64,000 nucleotides of DNA from Mycobacterium kyogaense (GCF_003254575.1 NZ_QJUA01000002.1:62001-126000); one strand, 5' to 3'. Shown: positions 18,163 through 27,347, counted from the first letter of the stretch. Made by a program: numbers and translations. Notes: generated from the sequence alone by a model not told the origin.

Positions 18163-19548
18163 TCAGTGGGCGAAGTGAGCTTCGTCGGAGAATCCGCCCA
18201 CGCCGGTCTTGTCGAGCTTGCCGAGCACCTCGACGATGTCGTCGCGCAGCGCGCGCGCCAGGTTCGCCGAGAAGCCCTCCCTCACCACGATGCGCAGCAC
18301 CGCGACGTCGGTGGCGTCGTCGGGCATCGTGTAGGCCGGCACCTGCCAGCCGTAGCTGCGCAGCAGTGCCGACACGTCGAACACCGTGTACTTGGTGCCC
18401 TCGACCAGCGTGAACGCCACCACGGGGATCGCCGATCCGTCGGAGATCACCTCGAAGACGCTCATACCGGCGAGCTCTCGCGCCAGCCACTGGGCGGTGT
18501 CGGAGAGGCAGTGCATCACCGTGGCGTAGCCGTCGCGGCCCAGCCGCAGGAAGTTGTAGTACTGCCCGACGACCTGGTTACCGGGCCGGGAGAAGTTCAG
18601 CGTGAACGTCGGCATGTCCCCGCCCAGGTAGTTGACCCGGAACACCAACTCCTCGGGCAGATGCTCGGAGTTGCGCCACACCACGAAGCCGATGCCGGGA
18701 TAGGTCAGCCCGTACTTGTGCCCGCTGACGTTGATCGACACCACCCGCGGCAGCCGGAAGTCCCAGACCAGGTCCGGGTGCACGAACGGCACCACGAAGC
18801 CGCCGCTGGCCGCGTCGACGTGCACCGGGATGTCGAGGCCCTTCTCGGCGGCCAGCGAGTCGAGAGCCGCACAGATGTCGCCGACGGGTTCCAGCTCGCC
18901 GGTGAACGTGGTGCCCAGGATCGCCACCACGCCGATCGTGTTCTCGTCGACGGCGTCGAGCACCTGCTCCGGGGTGATCACGTAGCGGCCGTGCTCCATC
19001 GGCAGGTAGCGCGCTTCCACGTCGAAGTAGCGGCTGAACTTCTCCCACACCACCTGGACGTTGGAGCCCATCACGAGGTTCGGTGTGCGGCCCTTCCAGT
19101 CCTGCCCGGCCGCCTCGAGCTTCTGACGCCACCGCCACTTGAGCGCCAGGCCTGCGAGCATCACCGCCTCACTGGATCCGACCGTCGACACGCCGATCGC
19201 GCTGGACGGGTCGTCGTCGCGCAGATCCTCGGCGTGGAACAGATCGGCGACCATGCAGACGCAGCGCTGCTCGATCGCGGCGGTGACCGGGTACTCGTCC
19301 TTGTCGATCATGTTCTTGTCGAACGTCTCCGACATCAGCTGTCCCGCTTCGGGATCCATCCATGTGGTGACGAAGGTGGCCAGGTTCAGGCGGGAGCTGC
19401 CGTCGAGCATCAGCTCGTCGTGGATGAAGCGGTAGGTCTGGTCGGGCTCCATCGACTCGTCGGGCAGTCGCAGGGCCGGGATCGGCGAGGTGGACAGGCG
19501 GCCGCAGTACGCGGGGGTCAGCGAGGAGTGGCGCGAGACGTTGGGCAT
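18163..19548 (-). CDS. gadB: Glutamate decarboxylase
   Basis: 461-residue PLP enzyme that converts glutamate to GABA and CO2 (acid resistance and GABA shunt). PLP lysine lies in INVSGHKYGLTYPGIG; HVDAASGGFVVPF binds PLP through Asp. ATG 19548 is chosen because AAAGGA lies 7 nt upstream and the peptide starts MPNVSRHSSLTPAYCGR; the open frame runs on but without such support. The C-terminal tail after GFSANLARALRDDI is short. Confidence 0.95.
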   Translation of the reverse strand: MPNVSRHSSLTPAYCGRLSTSPIPALRLPDESMEPDQTYRFIHDELMLDGSSRLNLATFVTTWMDPEAGQLMSETFDKNMIDKDEYPVTAAIEQRCVCMVADLFHAEDLRDDDPSSAIGVSTVGSSEAVMLAGLALKWRWRQKLEAAGQDWKGRTPNLVMGSNVQVVWEKFSRYFDVEARYLPMEHGRYVITPEQVLDAVDENTIGVVAILGTTFTGELEPVGDICAALDSLAAEKGLDIPVHVDAASGGFVVPFVHPDLVWDFRLPRVVSINVSGHKYGLTYPGIGFVVWRNSEHLPEELVFRVNYLGGDMPTFTLNFSRPGNQVVGQYYNFLRLGRDGYATVMHCLSDTAQWLARELAGMSVFEVISDGSAIPVVAFTLVEGTKYTVFDVSALLRSYGWQVPAYTMPDDATDVAVLRIVVREGFSANLARALRDDIVEVLGKLDKTGVGGFSDEAHFAH

Positions 19549-19558
19549 GTGATCCTTT

Positions 19559-20974
19559 CTAGAGGATCGAGCCGAGTGCCGTTCGCAGATGAGCGAGGAT
19601 GCGCGATGACGACGTCGGTACCGGTGCCGGTCCGGGATCACGTGCGGCGAGGTCGGCGGCGCGGGCATGCACGAACGCCCCCGCCGCGGCCGCCTCGACG
19701 GGCGGCAGTCCGGCGGCCAGCAGTGCCCCGATGACACCGGAGAGCACGTCGCCGGAGCCCGCGGTCGCCGCCCAGGCCTGACCCGCGACGTTGAGGTACA
19801 CCGGACCGCCCGGTTCGGCGACGACGGTCACGTTGCCCTTGAGCAGGACGGTGACTCCGAGCCGGTCGGCCAGCTCGCGGGTGGCCGCGACGCGATCGTC
19901 TCCCGGCGGTCCGCCGGCCAGTCGGGCGAATTCGCCGGCGTGCGGCGTCAGCACGGTCGGGGCTTGTCGGCCGGCGACCAGGTCGGGATGGGCGGCCAGA
20001 ATCGTCAGCCCGTCGGCATCGACGAGCACAGGCAGGTCGGTGTCCAGCGCGAAGGCCAGCGCGGCCTCGCCGGCGGCGTCGGTGCCCAGACCGGGGCCGA
20101 CGACCCACGCCTGCACCCGTCCGGCGGTGGCGAAATCCGATGTCGCGATCACCTCCGGCCAATGCGAAACCACCTCGGCCGCAGCAGTTCCCGCGTAGCG
20201 CACCATGCCGGAGTGGGCTGCCACGGCGGCCCCGGTACACAGGATCGCCGCACCCGGATACGTCGCGGAGCCGGCCATCACGCCGGTCACGCCCTGGGTG
20301 TACTTGTCGTCGGTGCGGCCGGGCACCGGCCAGCGGGCGGCGATGTCGGCGGCCTCGAAGCCGCGAATGTCCGCCTCGGGGAGGTCGAGGCCGATGTCGA
20401 CGAGTTCGACACGGCCGCAAGGCCCGAGAGCGTGCACGGGTTTGAAGCCACCGAACGTCACGGTCACCGCGGCCGTGACGTGCGGACCGTCGGCGGTGCC
20501 GGTCGCGACGTCGACTCCGCTGGGGATGTCGACGGCCACCACGGGCGCGTCGGTGCCGGCGAACACGTCGGCGGCGGCGGGTCGCAGCGGCCCGCTGGCG
20601 CCGATGCCCACCACCCCGTCGATCACGAGATCGGTTGCGGCGGGCACATTTTCGACGATCCGTCCGCCCGCCCGACGGAACGCCGCGAGTGCGGCCGGGT
20701 GCGCCCGGTCGGGGTTCAGCAGCACCGCTGACGCGCCGACGCCGCGGCGACGCAGGAACGTGGCGGCCCACAACGCGTCACCCCCGTTGTCCCCGGAGCC
20801 GACCACAGCGCAGACGGTCTTTCCAGCGACAGCGCCTGATTCGCGGCCCAGCTCGCGGACGATCGCGGTGGCCAGCCCGAAGGCCGCCCGCCGCATCAAC
20901 ACGCCGTCGGGAAGAGACGCGAGTAGAGGTGCTTCGGCGTCACGGATCTGCTGGGCGGAGTAGTAGTGCCGCAT
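19559..20974 (-). CDS. nnr: Bifunctional NAD(P)H-hydrate epimerase / ADP-dependent dehydratase
   Basis: 471 residues with two domains. The N-terminal epimerase (YjeF_N, about 1-210) has CAVVGSGDNGGDALWAA. The C-terminal ribokinase-like dehydratase (about 220-470) has WVVGPGLGTD, VLTPHAGEFARL and AATAGSGDVLSGVIGALLA. Together they repair damaged NADHX and NADPHX. It ends 10 nt before the gadB start and probably shares a transcript with it (equivalent to Rv3433c). Confidence 0.94.
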   Translation of the reverse strand: MRHYYSAQQIRDAEAPLLASLPDGVLMRRAAFGLATAIVRELGRESGAVAGKTVCAVVGSGDNGGDALWAATFLRRRGVGASAVLLNPDRAHPAALAAFRRAGGRIVENVPAATDLVIDGVVGIGASGPLRPAAADVFAGTDAPVVAVDIPSGVDVATGTADGPHVTAAVTVTFGGFKPVHALGPCGRVELVDIGLDLPEADIRGFEAADIAARWPVPGRTDDKYTQGVTGVMAGSATYPGAAILCTGAAVAAHSGMVRYAGTAAAEVVSHWPEVIATSDFATAGRVQAWVVGPGLGTDAAGEAALAFALDTDLPVLVDADGLTILAAHPDLVAGRQAPTVLTPHAGEFARLAGGPPGDDRVAATRELADRLGVTVLLKGNVTVVAEPGGPVYLNVAGQAWAATAGSGDVLSGVIGALLAAGLPPVEAAAAGAFVHARAADLAARDPGPAPVPTSSSRILAHLRTALGSIL

Positions 20975-20996
20975 CGACCCAACGGTACGTGGTGAG

Positions 20997-21368
20997 CTAC
21001 TCCGGTTTCGTGCCGCTGAGCGCGTCGGGCAACGTCGGGTAGAGGTCGATGATCTCGTCGATGTTCATCATGCGCAGCGGCCGCGCGGTCGCAGGCCCTT
21101 CGGCGACCACGCGCAGCGAGATGCCGGCACGCTCGGTGAGCCGATGGGTCTCGACCAGCATGCTGATGCCGGCCGAGGACAGGAACCCCACACCGGTGAT
21201 GTCGACGATCAACATCTTCGGGGCACCAGACAGGGCGACGTCGAGGTGAGTGCCCAGGGTGGGCGCGGTCAGTACGTCGAGGTCGCCCTCGACGTACAGG
21301 ATGACCGTCGTGTCGTCGCGGTGCGGGCGGACCACGAAGCGGCCGCGTTGGTGTTCGTGCACGTTCAT
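20997..21368 (-). CDS. STAS-domain anti-sigma factor antagonist
   Basis: 123 residues. VEGDLDVLTAPTLGTHLDVA and LIVDITGVGFLSSAGISML form a STAS domain; the Ser pair in FLSSAG is the usual phosphorylation site that switches binding to an anti-sigma kinase. The ATG at 21368 follows a G-rich site. No anti-sigma kinase or sigma factor lies next to it, so its partner is encoded elsewhere; SigF-type control is a possibility only. Confidence 0.85.
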   Translation of the reverse strand: MNVHEHQRGRFVVRPHRDDTTVILYVEGDLDVLTAPTLGTHLDVALSGAPKMLIVDITGVGFLSSAGISMLVETHRLTERAGISLRVVAEGPATARPLRMMNIDEIIDLYPTLPDALSGTKPE

Positions 21369-21401
21369 CCTGTGCCCCCGAGGGTCGGACAGACACCAAC
21401 G

Positions 21402-21420
21402 CACAGTCACCGGGACTGTG
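21402..21420. repeat. Hairpin in the leader of the STAS gene
   Basis: CACAGTC and GACTGTG form a perfect 7-bp stem with a 5-nt loop, ending 34 nt before the ATG. It may influence transcription or translation of the STAS gene. The rest of the 246-bp gap up to glmS shows no clear gene or promoter. Confidence 0.4.
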
Positions 21421-21614
21421 GGGGTCTGTATCTCATGCGGCAGTGGGCCGCAGTGACGGGAAATTCCGTCGTACACCGGGCGCGTGGCACCGGCGGCCGC
21501 TGCTGGCAGAACGGCTGTTACTCGTTTATCGGCCCCGGGGAGGGCGGCGTTAACAGAGCGCCCTTAATTCTTCCTTAAATTGACACGAGAGTCATAATCG
21601 CGCAGGTCAGAAGG

Positions 21615-23480
21615 TTACTCGACGGTAACCGACTTCGCGAGGTTGCGCGGCTTGTCGACGTCGTAGCCGCGCGCCTGGGCCACTCCGGCAGAGAACAGCT
21701 GCATCGGGATGGTCGAGAGCAGCGGTTGCATCAGCGTGGACACGGCCGGGATCTCGATCAGATGGTCGGCGTACGGCGCCACGGTGTCGTCGCCCTCCTC
21801 GGCGATGACGATCGTGACCGCGCCGCGGGCCTGGATCTCGCGGATGTTCGACAGCAGCTTGGAGTGCAGCGTCGGAGAATTCTTCGGCGACGGCATGACC
21901 ACGATGACCGGGAGATCGTCTTCGATCAGCGCGATCGGGCCGTGCTTGAGCTCACCGGCGGCGAAGCCCTCGGCATGCATGTAGGCCAGCTCTTTGAGCT
22001 TGAGCGCACCTTCGAGCGCCACCGGGTAGCCGACGTGGCGGCCCAGGAACAGCACCGTCTGCGCCGAGGCGAACCGCGTGGCCAGCGCAGAGACCGGCTC
22101 ACTGGTGGCCAGCACCCGCGAGATCAGCTCGGGCATGGCCTCCAGTTCGCGGTACTCGCGCGCCACCTCGTCGGGGTACTTCGTGCCGCGCGCCTGCGCG
22201 AGCGCGAGACCGACGAGGTAGTTCGCCGCGATCTGGGCCAGGAACGTCTTGGTCGAGGCGACCCCGACCTCCGGTCCTGCACGGGTGTAGAGCACCGCGT
22301 CGCATTCGCGCGGGATCTGGCTGCCGTTGGTGTTGCACACCGCCAGCACCTTGGCCTTCTGCTCCTTGGCGTGACGTACCGCCTCGAGCGTGTCCGCGGT
22401 CTCCCCGGACTGCGAGATCGCCACCACCAGGGTGTGGCTGTCCAGCACAGGATCGCGGTAGCGGAACTCGCTGGCCAGCTCGACCTCGACAGGCAGCCGG
22501 GTCCAGTGCTCGATCGCGTACTTGGCCAGCAGCCCGGAGTGATAGGCGGTGCCGCAGGCCACCACGAAGACCTTGTCGACGTCGCGTAGTTCCTGATCGG
22601 AGAGGCGCTGTTCGTCGAGCACGATGCGGTTGTCGGCGAAATGGCCCAGCAGCGTGTCGGACACCGCCGCGGGCTGCTCGGCGATCTCCTTGAGCATGAA
22701 GTAGTCGTAGCCGCCCTTCTCCGCGGCCGAGGTGTCCCAGTCGATGTGGAAGGCGCGGAAATCCCGGGTGTCGTTGCCGGCGAAATCGGTGATCCGATAG
22801 CCGCCGGCAGTCACCACGACGGCCTGGTCCTGCCCGAGCTCGACCGCATCGCGGGTGTGCTCGATGAACGCCGCGACATCGGAGCCGACGAACATCTCGC
22901 CATCCCCGACACCGACCACCAGCGGTGTGGACCGCCGGGCCGCCACGATCGTGCCCGGGTCATCGGCGTGGGCGAACACGAGCGTGAAGTGGCCGTCCAG
23001 CCGGCGCAGCACCGCCAGCACTGAAGCCGGGAAATCACCGGCGTGCGCGCCCGAGTCGTATTCGCGCGCGACCAGGTGCACGGCCACCTCGGTGTCGGTG
23101 TCGCTGGCGAACTCGACCCCGGTGGCTTCCAGTTCGGCGCGCAGGACCGAGAAGTTCTCGATGATGCCGTTGTGCACGACCGCGACCTTGCCGGTGGCGT
23201 CGCGATGCGGATGGGCGTTGCGGTCCGTCGGGCGCCCGTGCGTCGCCCAGCGGGTGTGCCCCAGACCCGTCGACCCGACCAGATCCTCGCTGCTCTGCTC
23301 GGCCAAGGCGGACTCCAGGTTGGCCAACCGCCCAGCCTTGCGCTGCACCGTCAGCCCGCCGTGACCGTCGAGCAACGCCACTCCCGAGGAGTCGTACCCG
23401 CGGTACTCCATCCGCCGCAGCGCGTCGACGACGATCTCGCAGGCGGGGCGCTGCCCGACGTAGCCGACGATTCCACACAT
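21615..23480 (-). CDS. glmS: Glutamine-fructose-6-phosphate aminotransferase (isomerizing)
   Basis: 621 residues. The mature chain begins at Cys2 (MCGIVGYVGQRPACEIVVDA), the Ntn glutaminase nucleophile, with GLGHTRWATHG binding glutamine. Two SIS isomerase domains follow (ISQSGETADTLEAVRHAKEQ; FLGRHVGYPVALEGALKLKE), ending in the conserved NLAKSVTVE. It makes glucosamine-6-phosphate for peptidoglycan; GlmM, next in the pathway, is at 36.8-38.1 kb. ATG 23480 is fixed by the need for Cys at position 2. No glmS ribozyme leader is present. Confidence 0.97.
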   Translation of the reverse strand: MCGIVGYVGQRPACEIVVDALRRMEYRGYDSSGVALLDGHGGLTVQRKAGRLANLESALAEQSSEDLVGSTGLGHTRWATHGRPTDRNAHPHRDATGKVAVVHNGIIENFSVLRAELEATGVEFASDTDTEVAVHLVAREYDSGAHAGDFPASVLAVLRRLDGHFTLVFAHADDPGTIVAARRSTPLVVGVGDGEMFVGSDVAAFIEHTRDAVELGQDQAVVVTAGGYRITDFAGNDTRDFRAFHIDWDTSAAEKGGYDYFMLKEIAEQPAAVSDTLLGHFADNRIVLDEQRLSDQELRDVDKVFVVACGTAYHSGLLAKYAIEHWTRLPVEVELASEFRYRDPVLDSHTLVVAISQSGETADTLEAVRHAKEQKAKVLAVCNTNGSQIPRECDAVLYTRAGPEVGVASTKTFLAQIAANYLVGLALAQARGTKYPDEVAREYRELEAMPELISRVLATSEPVSALATRFASAQTVLFLGRHVGYPVALEGALKLKELAYMHAEGFAAGELKHGPIALIEDDLPVIVVMPSPKNSPTLHSKLLSNIREIQARGAVTIVIAEEGDDTVAPYADHLIEIPAVSTLMQPLLSTIPMQLFSAGVAQARGYDVDKPRNLAKSVTVE

Positions 23481-23488
23481 AGGCATCC

Positions 23489-23529
23489 AGGGTACGGCAG
23501 ACGACACCGTCTGCCGGGTGGGATACGGT
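23489..23529. promoter_or_regulatory. Compact divergent promoter glmS / Rv3438-like with inverted repeat
   Basis: Minus strand: TACCCT (23494-23489) lies 8 nt before the glmS ATG. Plus strand: TACGGT (23524-23529) lies 6 nt before the GTG at 23536. Both look like leaderless promoters. Between them CGGCAGAC-6-GTCTGCCG (23495-23516) is a perfect 8-bp inverted repeat well placed to act as a shared operator. Confidence 0.5.
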
Positions 23530-23535
23530 CGTCGG

Positions 23536-24390
23536 GTGGCCAGCACGAAGAAGCTCTTCAACGCGTTGACACGCCGCGGGCCGCACAAGGTTCTCTGCGG
23601 TGACCTGGCCTTTGCCGGGCTGCCCGGCATCGTCTACACCCCGGCGAGCGGGAAGAATCTGCCGGGCGTGGTCTTCGGCCACGACTGGATCACATCGGCC
23701 GAGCGGTACCGCGGAACGCTGGAGCACCTCGCGTCGTGGGGCATCGTCGCGGCAGCGCCCAACACCGAGACGTCGCTGGCGCCGTCGGTGCTGACGCTCG
23801 CCTACGACATGGGCACGGCGCTGGACATCATCGCCGGTGTGCGGCTCGGCGGCGGCGACATCAGCGTGCACCCCGGCAAGCTCGGCCTCGCGGGCCACGG
23901 ATTCGGCGCCTCTGCAGCCGTGTTCGCCGCGGCAGGCATGCCGAACAAGCCCAGGGCTGTCGTCGCGGCCTACCCGTTGGTCAGCAGCCCGCCTGCCGAG
24001 AAGCCGGCCGCAGGACTGACGGTGCCGGGCCTGATCCTCACCGATCCCGGCGACCCGATGACTTTGCGATCCAATGCCGTGGAACTGGCTCGCGCCTGGA
24101 AGCCAGCGACGCTGCGGACGACGTCGAAAACCAAGGCCGGCGGGCTGGTCGAGGGCCGGCGTCTCGCGACCGTCGTCGGGCTGCCCGGCGCCGACAAGGG
24201 CACCCAGCGGATCGTGCGGGCCCTGATGACGGGTTACTTCCTGCACATGTTGGCCGGCGAGAAGGACAAGGGCACCTATCGCGCCTTCGCCGATCCCGAG
24301 GCGGCGCTGCCGAAGACCGAGCTGATGGATCCCTTCGCCGATGATCCGGTCGATCTGGAGAACAAGGTCACCGCTCTTCTCAAACCCTGA
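23536..24390 (+). CDS. Alpha/beta hydrolase, Rv3438-like
   Basis: 284 residues. MASTKKLFNALTRRGPHKV at the N terminus and the location beside glmS match Rv3438. The fold is alpha/beta hydrolase (VVFGHDWITSAERYRGTLEH, elbow-like LGLAGHGFGASAAVF), but the nucleophile position in GHGFGA is Gly-Phe and not Ser/Cys. Thus the classical nucleophile appears missing and a non-hydrolytic role is possible. A C-terminal insert (MLAGEKDKGTYRAF) precedes the end. The GTG start is supported by the -10 box 6 nt upstream. Confidence 0.75.
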   Translation: MASTKKLFNALTRRGPHKVLCGDLAFAGLPGIVYTPASGKNLPGVVFGHDWITSAERYRGTLEHLASWGIVAAAPNTETSLAPSVLTLAYDMGTALDIIAGVRLGGGDISVHPGKLGLAGHGFGASAAVFAAAGMPNKPRAVVAAYPLVSSPPAEKPAAGLTVPGLILTDPGDPMTLRSNAVELARAWKPATLRTTSKTKAGGLVEGRRLATVVGLPGADKGTQRIVRALMTGYFLHMLAGEKDKGTYRAFADPEAALPKTELMDPFADDPVDLENKVTALLKP

Positions 24391-24426
24391 GGCTCTTCTC
24401 ACTTCCTGAGGCGGTAGAACTAGGCC

Positions 24427-25467
24427 ATGCGCACAGGCATCTTTCTCAACTATGCGGGCGGGTTCCTCGAGGCGGTCGAGGAGGTCGTCGAACTCGAGAA
24501 GATCGGTGTCGGCATCGCGCTGGTGCCCGAGGCCTACTCCTATGACGCGATCAGCCAGTTGGGCTTCCTCGCCGCACGCACCTCGCGGATCGAGCTCGGC
24601 ACCGGGGTGGTGCCGATCTACACCCGCACCCCCGCACTGATGGCGATGACCGCCGCCGGCCTGGACTACGTCTCCGACGGCAGATTCCGCCTCGGACTGG
24701 GCACTTCGGGCCCCCAGGTGGTCGAGGGTTTCCACGGCGTGCCGTTCGACGCGCCACTGGGCCGCACCCGCGAGGTCGTCGAGATCTGCCGTCAGGTGTG
24801 GCGCCGCGAGCGCGTCAGCTACGAGGGCAAGCACTACCAGGTGCCGCTGCCGGCGGACCGTGGCACCGGCTTGGGTAAACCGCTCAAGATCATCAATCAG
24901 CCTGTCCGCGAACGTATTCCGATCACCATCGCGGCGCTGGGGCCGAAGAACGTCGAGCTGACCGCGGAGATCGCCGAGGGCTGGCAGCCGGTGTTCTTCT
25001 ATCCGGAGAAGGCCGACGACGTCTGGGGCGAGGCACTGCGCGCCGGTGCTGCGCGACGAGACCCGGAGTTGGGCCCGCTCGACGTGATGGTCAGCGCGAG
25101 CCTGGCGATCGGCGACGACGTCGAAGACCGATTGGCTTGGGCGAAGCCGCAATTGGCGCTCTACATCGGAGGGATGGGCGCGCGCGGGAAGAACTTCTAC
25201 CACAACCTCGCGACGCGCTACGGCTTCGGCGAGGTGGCCGATCACATCCAGGACCTGTACCTGGCAGGCAAGAAGGCCGAGGCGATCGACGCCGTGCCTG
25301 ACGAGCTGGTGCGCAACGTGTCCCTGGTGGGGCCTCGCGGCTTCGTCGCCGAGCGGGTCGCGGCGTTCGCCGAGGCCGGCGTGACGACCCTGCTTGTGCA
25401 TCCGCTCTCCGGTGACCGACGCGAGTCCGTGGCATTCATGGAGGATTTGCAGTCGCTGCTGCCCTGA
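24427..25467 (+). CDS. F420-dependent LLM-class oxidoreductase
   Basis: 346-residue luciferase-like TIM barrel. ARTSRIELGTGVVPIYTRTP, DYVSDGRFRLGLGTSGPQV and TIAALGPKNVELTAEIAEGW are LLM-F420 family elements. In mycobacteria most such enzymes use reduced F420. A TAGAAC box lies 6 nt before the ATG, suggesting leaderless transcription. Substrate unknown; the gene is not clearly part of the next operon, which has its own promoter. Confidence 0.85.
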   Translation: MRTGIFLNYAGGFLEAVEEVVELEKIGVGIALVPEAYSYDAISQLGFLAARTSRIELGTGVVPIYTRTPALMAMTAAGLDYVSDGRFRLGLGTSGPQVVEGFHGVPFDAPLGRTREVVEICRQVWRRERVSYEGKHYQVPLPADRGTGLGKPLKIINQPVRERIPITIAALGPKNVELTAEIAEGWQPVFFYPEKADDVWGEALRAGAARRDPELGPLDVMVSASLAIGDDVEDRLAWAKPQLALYIGGMGARGKNFYHNLATRYGFGEVADHIQDLYLAGKKAEAIDAVPDELVRNVSLVGPRGFVAERVAAFAEAGVTTLLVHPLSGDRRESVAFMEDLQSLLP

Positions 25468-25515
25468 GGGCCGCCCTCGGGGTGTGACGCGCACCCTTTC
25501 ACTTCCCCATAGTGA

Positions 25516-25544
25516 TTGACCTCACTCCATCTGCTGTATACAGT
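25516..25544 (+). promoter_or_regulatory. Promoter and GntR operator of the uptake/catabolism operon
   Basis: TTGACC (25516-25521) and TACAGT (25539-25544) are spaced 17 nt. A perfect palindrome CTGTATACAG (25534-25543) overlaps the -10 box. TGTATACA-type palindromes are typical operators of FCD-type GntR regulators, so the first gene product probably represses its own operon. Confidence 0.65.
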
Positions 25545-25572
25545 TCAAGCTACTGGTACACACGGAGGTCAA

Positions 25573-26313
25573 ATGGCATACCAAAATGCTGCCGGACGCG
25601 TCGCGGGGGAGCTGCGCGACGAGATCCTGCACGGTGACATCGCACCCGGTTCCCGGCTTTCACAACTGCGTCTGGCGGAGCGCTTCGGCGTCAGCCGCAT
25701 CCCCGTCCGGGATGCGCTCCAGTTGTTGGCGGCCGAAGGACTCGTGAATCCGGCGTCCAACGCGACGGCGGTGGTGACCGGAATGTCGGTTCCCGAACTC
25801 CAGGAGCTCTACGAACTCCGTGAGGCCGTCGAACCGATGGCCACGCAGATCGCTGTGCCCAACGTCGGTCGCGCAGACATCCTGACCATGCGCCGGCACC
25901 TGGCGACGATGGAGCAGAGCAACGATGCCCGCGCGTGGATCGTCGCGAACGCCGAATTCCACGCCGCGGTCTACAAGCGCGCCAGCCGGCCCCGGACGGT
26001 CGAGCTGGTCGAGCAGCTGCGCCGCCTCACCGATCGCTATCTCTACGTACATCTCGAGGTGATCGGTCAGACCGATCACCTCCACGCTGAGCACCTCGCG
26101 ATCATGGCCGCCGTCGAAAGCGGCGACGCGGCACGGGCAGCCCAGCTCACCCGCGAGCACCTCGCCACGTCACACGACTACATCCTCACCTATCTTCTCG
26201 AAAACCCAACGGCTACAGGGGCAGACGAGATCATCAGCCTCCACGAGGCAGAGTCCGGACCCGCGTCGCAGGCAACGTCGCCTCGCGCACTAACGAAGGG
26301 AACCCACCAGTGA
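25573..26313 (+). CDS. GntR-family (FadR/FCD) transcriptional regulator
   Basis: 246 residues. The winged helix is at about 8-70 (SRLSQLRLAERFGVSRIPVR, ALQLLAAEGLV). The C-terminal FCD ligand domain is at about 85-220 with metal-type residues in EFHAAVYKRAS and AEHLAIMAAVE. FCD domains usually bind metal-chelated carboxylates. ATG 25573 is supported by GGAGG at 25564-25568. The stop overlaps the next gene (GTGA), so it is the first gene of the ABC transporter operon and its likely repressor, with release by the imported compound or a derived acid. Confidence 0.92.
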   Translation: MAYQNAAGRVAGELRDEILHGDIAPGSRLSQLRLAERFGVSRIPVRDALQLLAAEGLVNPASNATAVVTGMSVPELQELYELREAVEPMATQIAVPNVGRADILTMRRHLATMEQSNDARAWIVANAEFHAAVYKRASRPRTVELVEQLRRLTDRYLYVHLEVIGQTDHLHAEHLAIMAAVESGDAARAAQLTREHLATSHDYILTYLLENPTATGADEIISLHEAESGPASQATSPRALTKGTHQ

Positions 26314-27347
26314 ACGGTTTCGCACGACGGCTCTCGGCCCTCCTCGTGGTCGCCACCACAGCGGCGACGCTGTCGGCCTGCGTGTCCCGGCCCAACCAGG
26401 CCAGCGGGGACGGCGGAGTCATCAGGTTCACCTTCGCTCCCGATCCCGTCTGGGACTTCATCACAGACAAGGGAATCCTCGACGAGATGGAGGCCGAATC
26501 CGGCATCACCATCGAGGCATCCTCGACGTGGGACGAGTTCGGGGTGTTCGCCGGCGGCCATGCGGACATCGTCTCGTCGGCCAGCTACGAGGTCCCTGTG
26601 ATCGAAGAAGAGACTGGCCGCAACACAGTGGTCATCGGCAAATACAACATGGACCGGAGCGTCATCATCGCGCGCGCCGACAATCCGGCGACCACCCTGG
26701 CCGATCTCAAAGGTCAGGACATCTCCGCCTTCACAGCCGTCTCCGCGACGCTCGTCTGGGGTGCCTACGCCAAGAAGATGCACGATGTCGACTTCCGTTC
26801 CGGCGGAGGAGATTACAACATCATTGTGGCCGATCCCCAGCAGCAGGCAGACCTGGTGCAGCGTGGCGAGGTCGCCGCCTGCGTCTGTCTACCCGAGTTC
26901 GCGACGCCCGGCTTGCGCAGCGGTGAGCTCAAGGTCCTCTACGACGGCAAGGCATCGAAGGACATGTACGCGGAGCTGGTGGTGCCCGGTCACGAGGGCC
27001 CGATGATCAACGTCTTCCTCGCCGGCGCGGAATGGGCCCAGGAGAATCCCGAACAGGTCGAGTTCTTCCTCGACGTCTGGCAGCGCGGTCTGCAGGAGTG
27101 GGAGGCCAACAAGGCCACCATCATCGAGACCTACCCGCAGCACTTCGCCGTCGGGGCGCCCGAGGATGTCGAATTCGTCCAGCAGTACGTCGACACCAAC
27201 GACTGGTTCGTCCGTGACATCCGTTTCGACCAGCAATGGGCTGACGGCGAATCGCAGGTCTTCCCGCTCCTCAAGGAAACCGGCTTCATGGATCAGGCCC
27301 AGGCACTGCCCAACTTCCGTGTCTCTGCGGGCGGCAACGGTTCATGA
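26310..27347 (+). CDS. ABC transporter substrate-binding lipoprotein (SsuA/TauA/NMT1-like)
   Basis: 345 residues. Lipoprotein signal peptide with lipobox LSAC. The mature part is a periplasmic-binding fold of the NMT1/TauA type (RFTFAPDPVWDFITDKGILD, DIVSSASYEVPVIEEE, ADLKGQDISAFTAVSATLVW). ACVCLPEFATPGL is unusual in having a C-x-C. Relatives carry sulfonates, nitrate, pyrimidine precursors, taurine or aromatic acids; the compound here is not identifiable. GTG start overlaps the regulator stop. Confidence 0.85.
   Translation: MNGFARRLSALLVVATTAATLSACVSRPNQASGDGGVIRFTFAPDPVWDFITDKGILDEMEAESGITIEASSTWDEFGVFAGGHADIVSSASYEVPVIEEETGRNTVVIGKYNMDRSVIIARADNPATTLADLKGQDISAFTAVSATLVWGAYAKKMHDVDFRSGGGDYNIIVADPQQQADLVQRGEVAACVCLPEFATPGLRSGELKVLYDGKASKDMYAELVVPGHEGPMINVFLAGAEWAQENPEQVEFFLDVWQRGLQEWEANKATIIETYPQHFAVGAPEDVEFVQQYVDTNDWFVRDIRFDQQWADGESQVFPLLKETGFMDQAQALPNFRVSAGGNGS

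Noticed and set aside
17308..19734. Plus-strand frame of 808 codons across alr and gadB
   Set aside because: Antisense to two well-supported genes; no recognisable fold.
21613..21630. GGTTAC...GTAACC repeat at the end of glmS as terminator
   Set aside because: It lies within the conserved SVTVE codons and stop and has no T run on either strand.
21615..23480. glmS ribozyme or riboswitch
   Set aside because: The gap upstream of glmS is only 55 bp and the promoter looks leaderless; no ribozyme core is possible.
23035..25494. Minus-strand frame of 819 codons over the glmS start, hydrolase and LLM gene
   Set aside because: Crosses three real genes and a promoter; sequence is low-complexity Arg/His/Gly.
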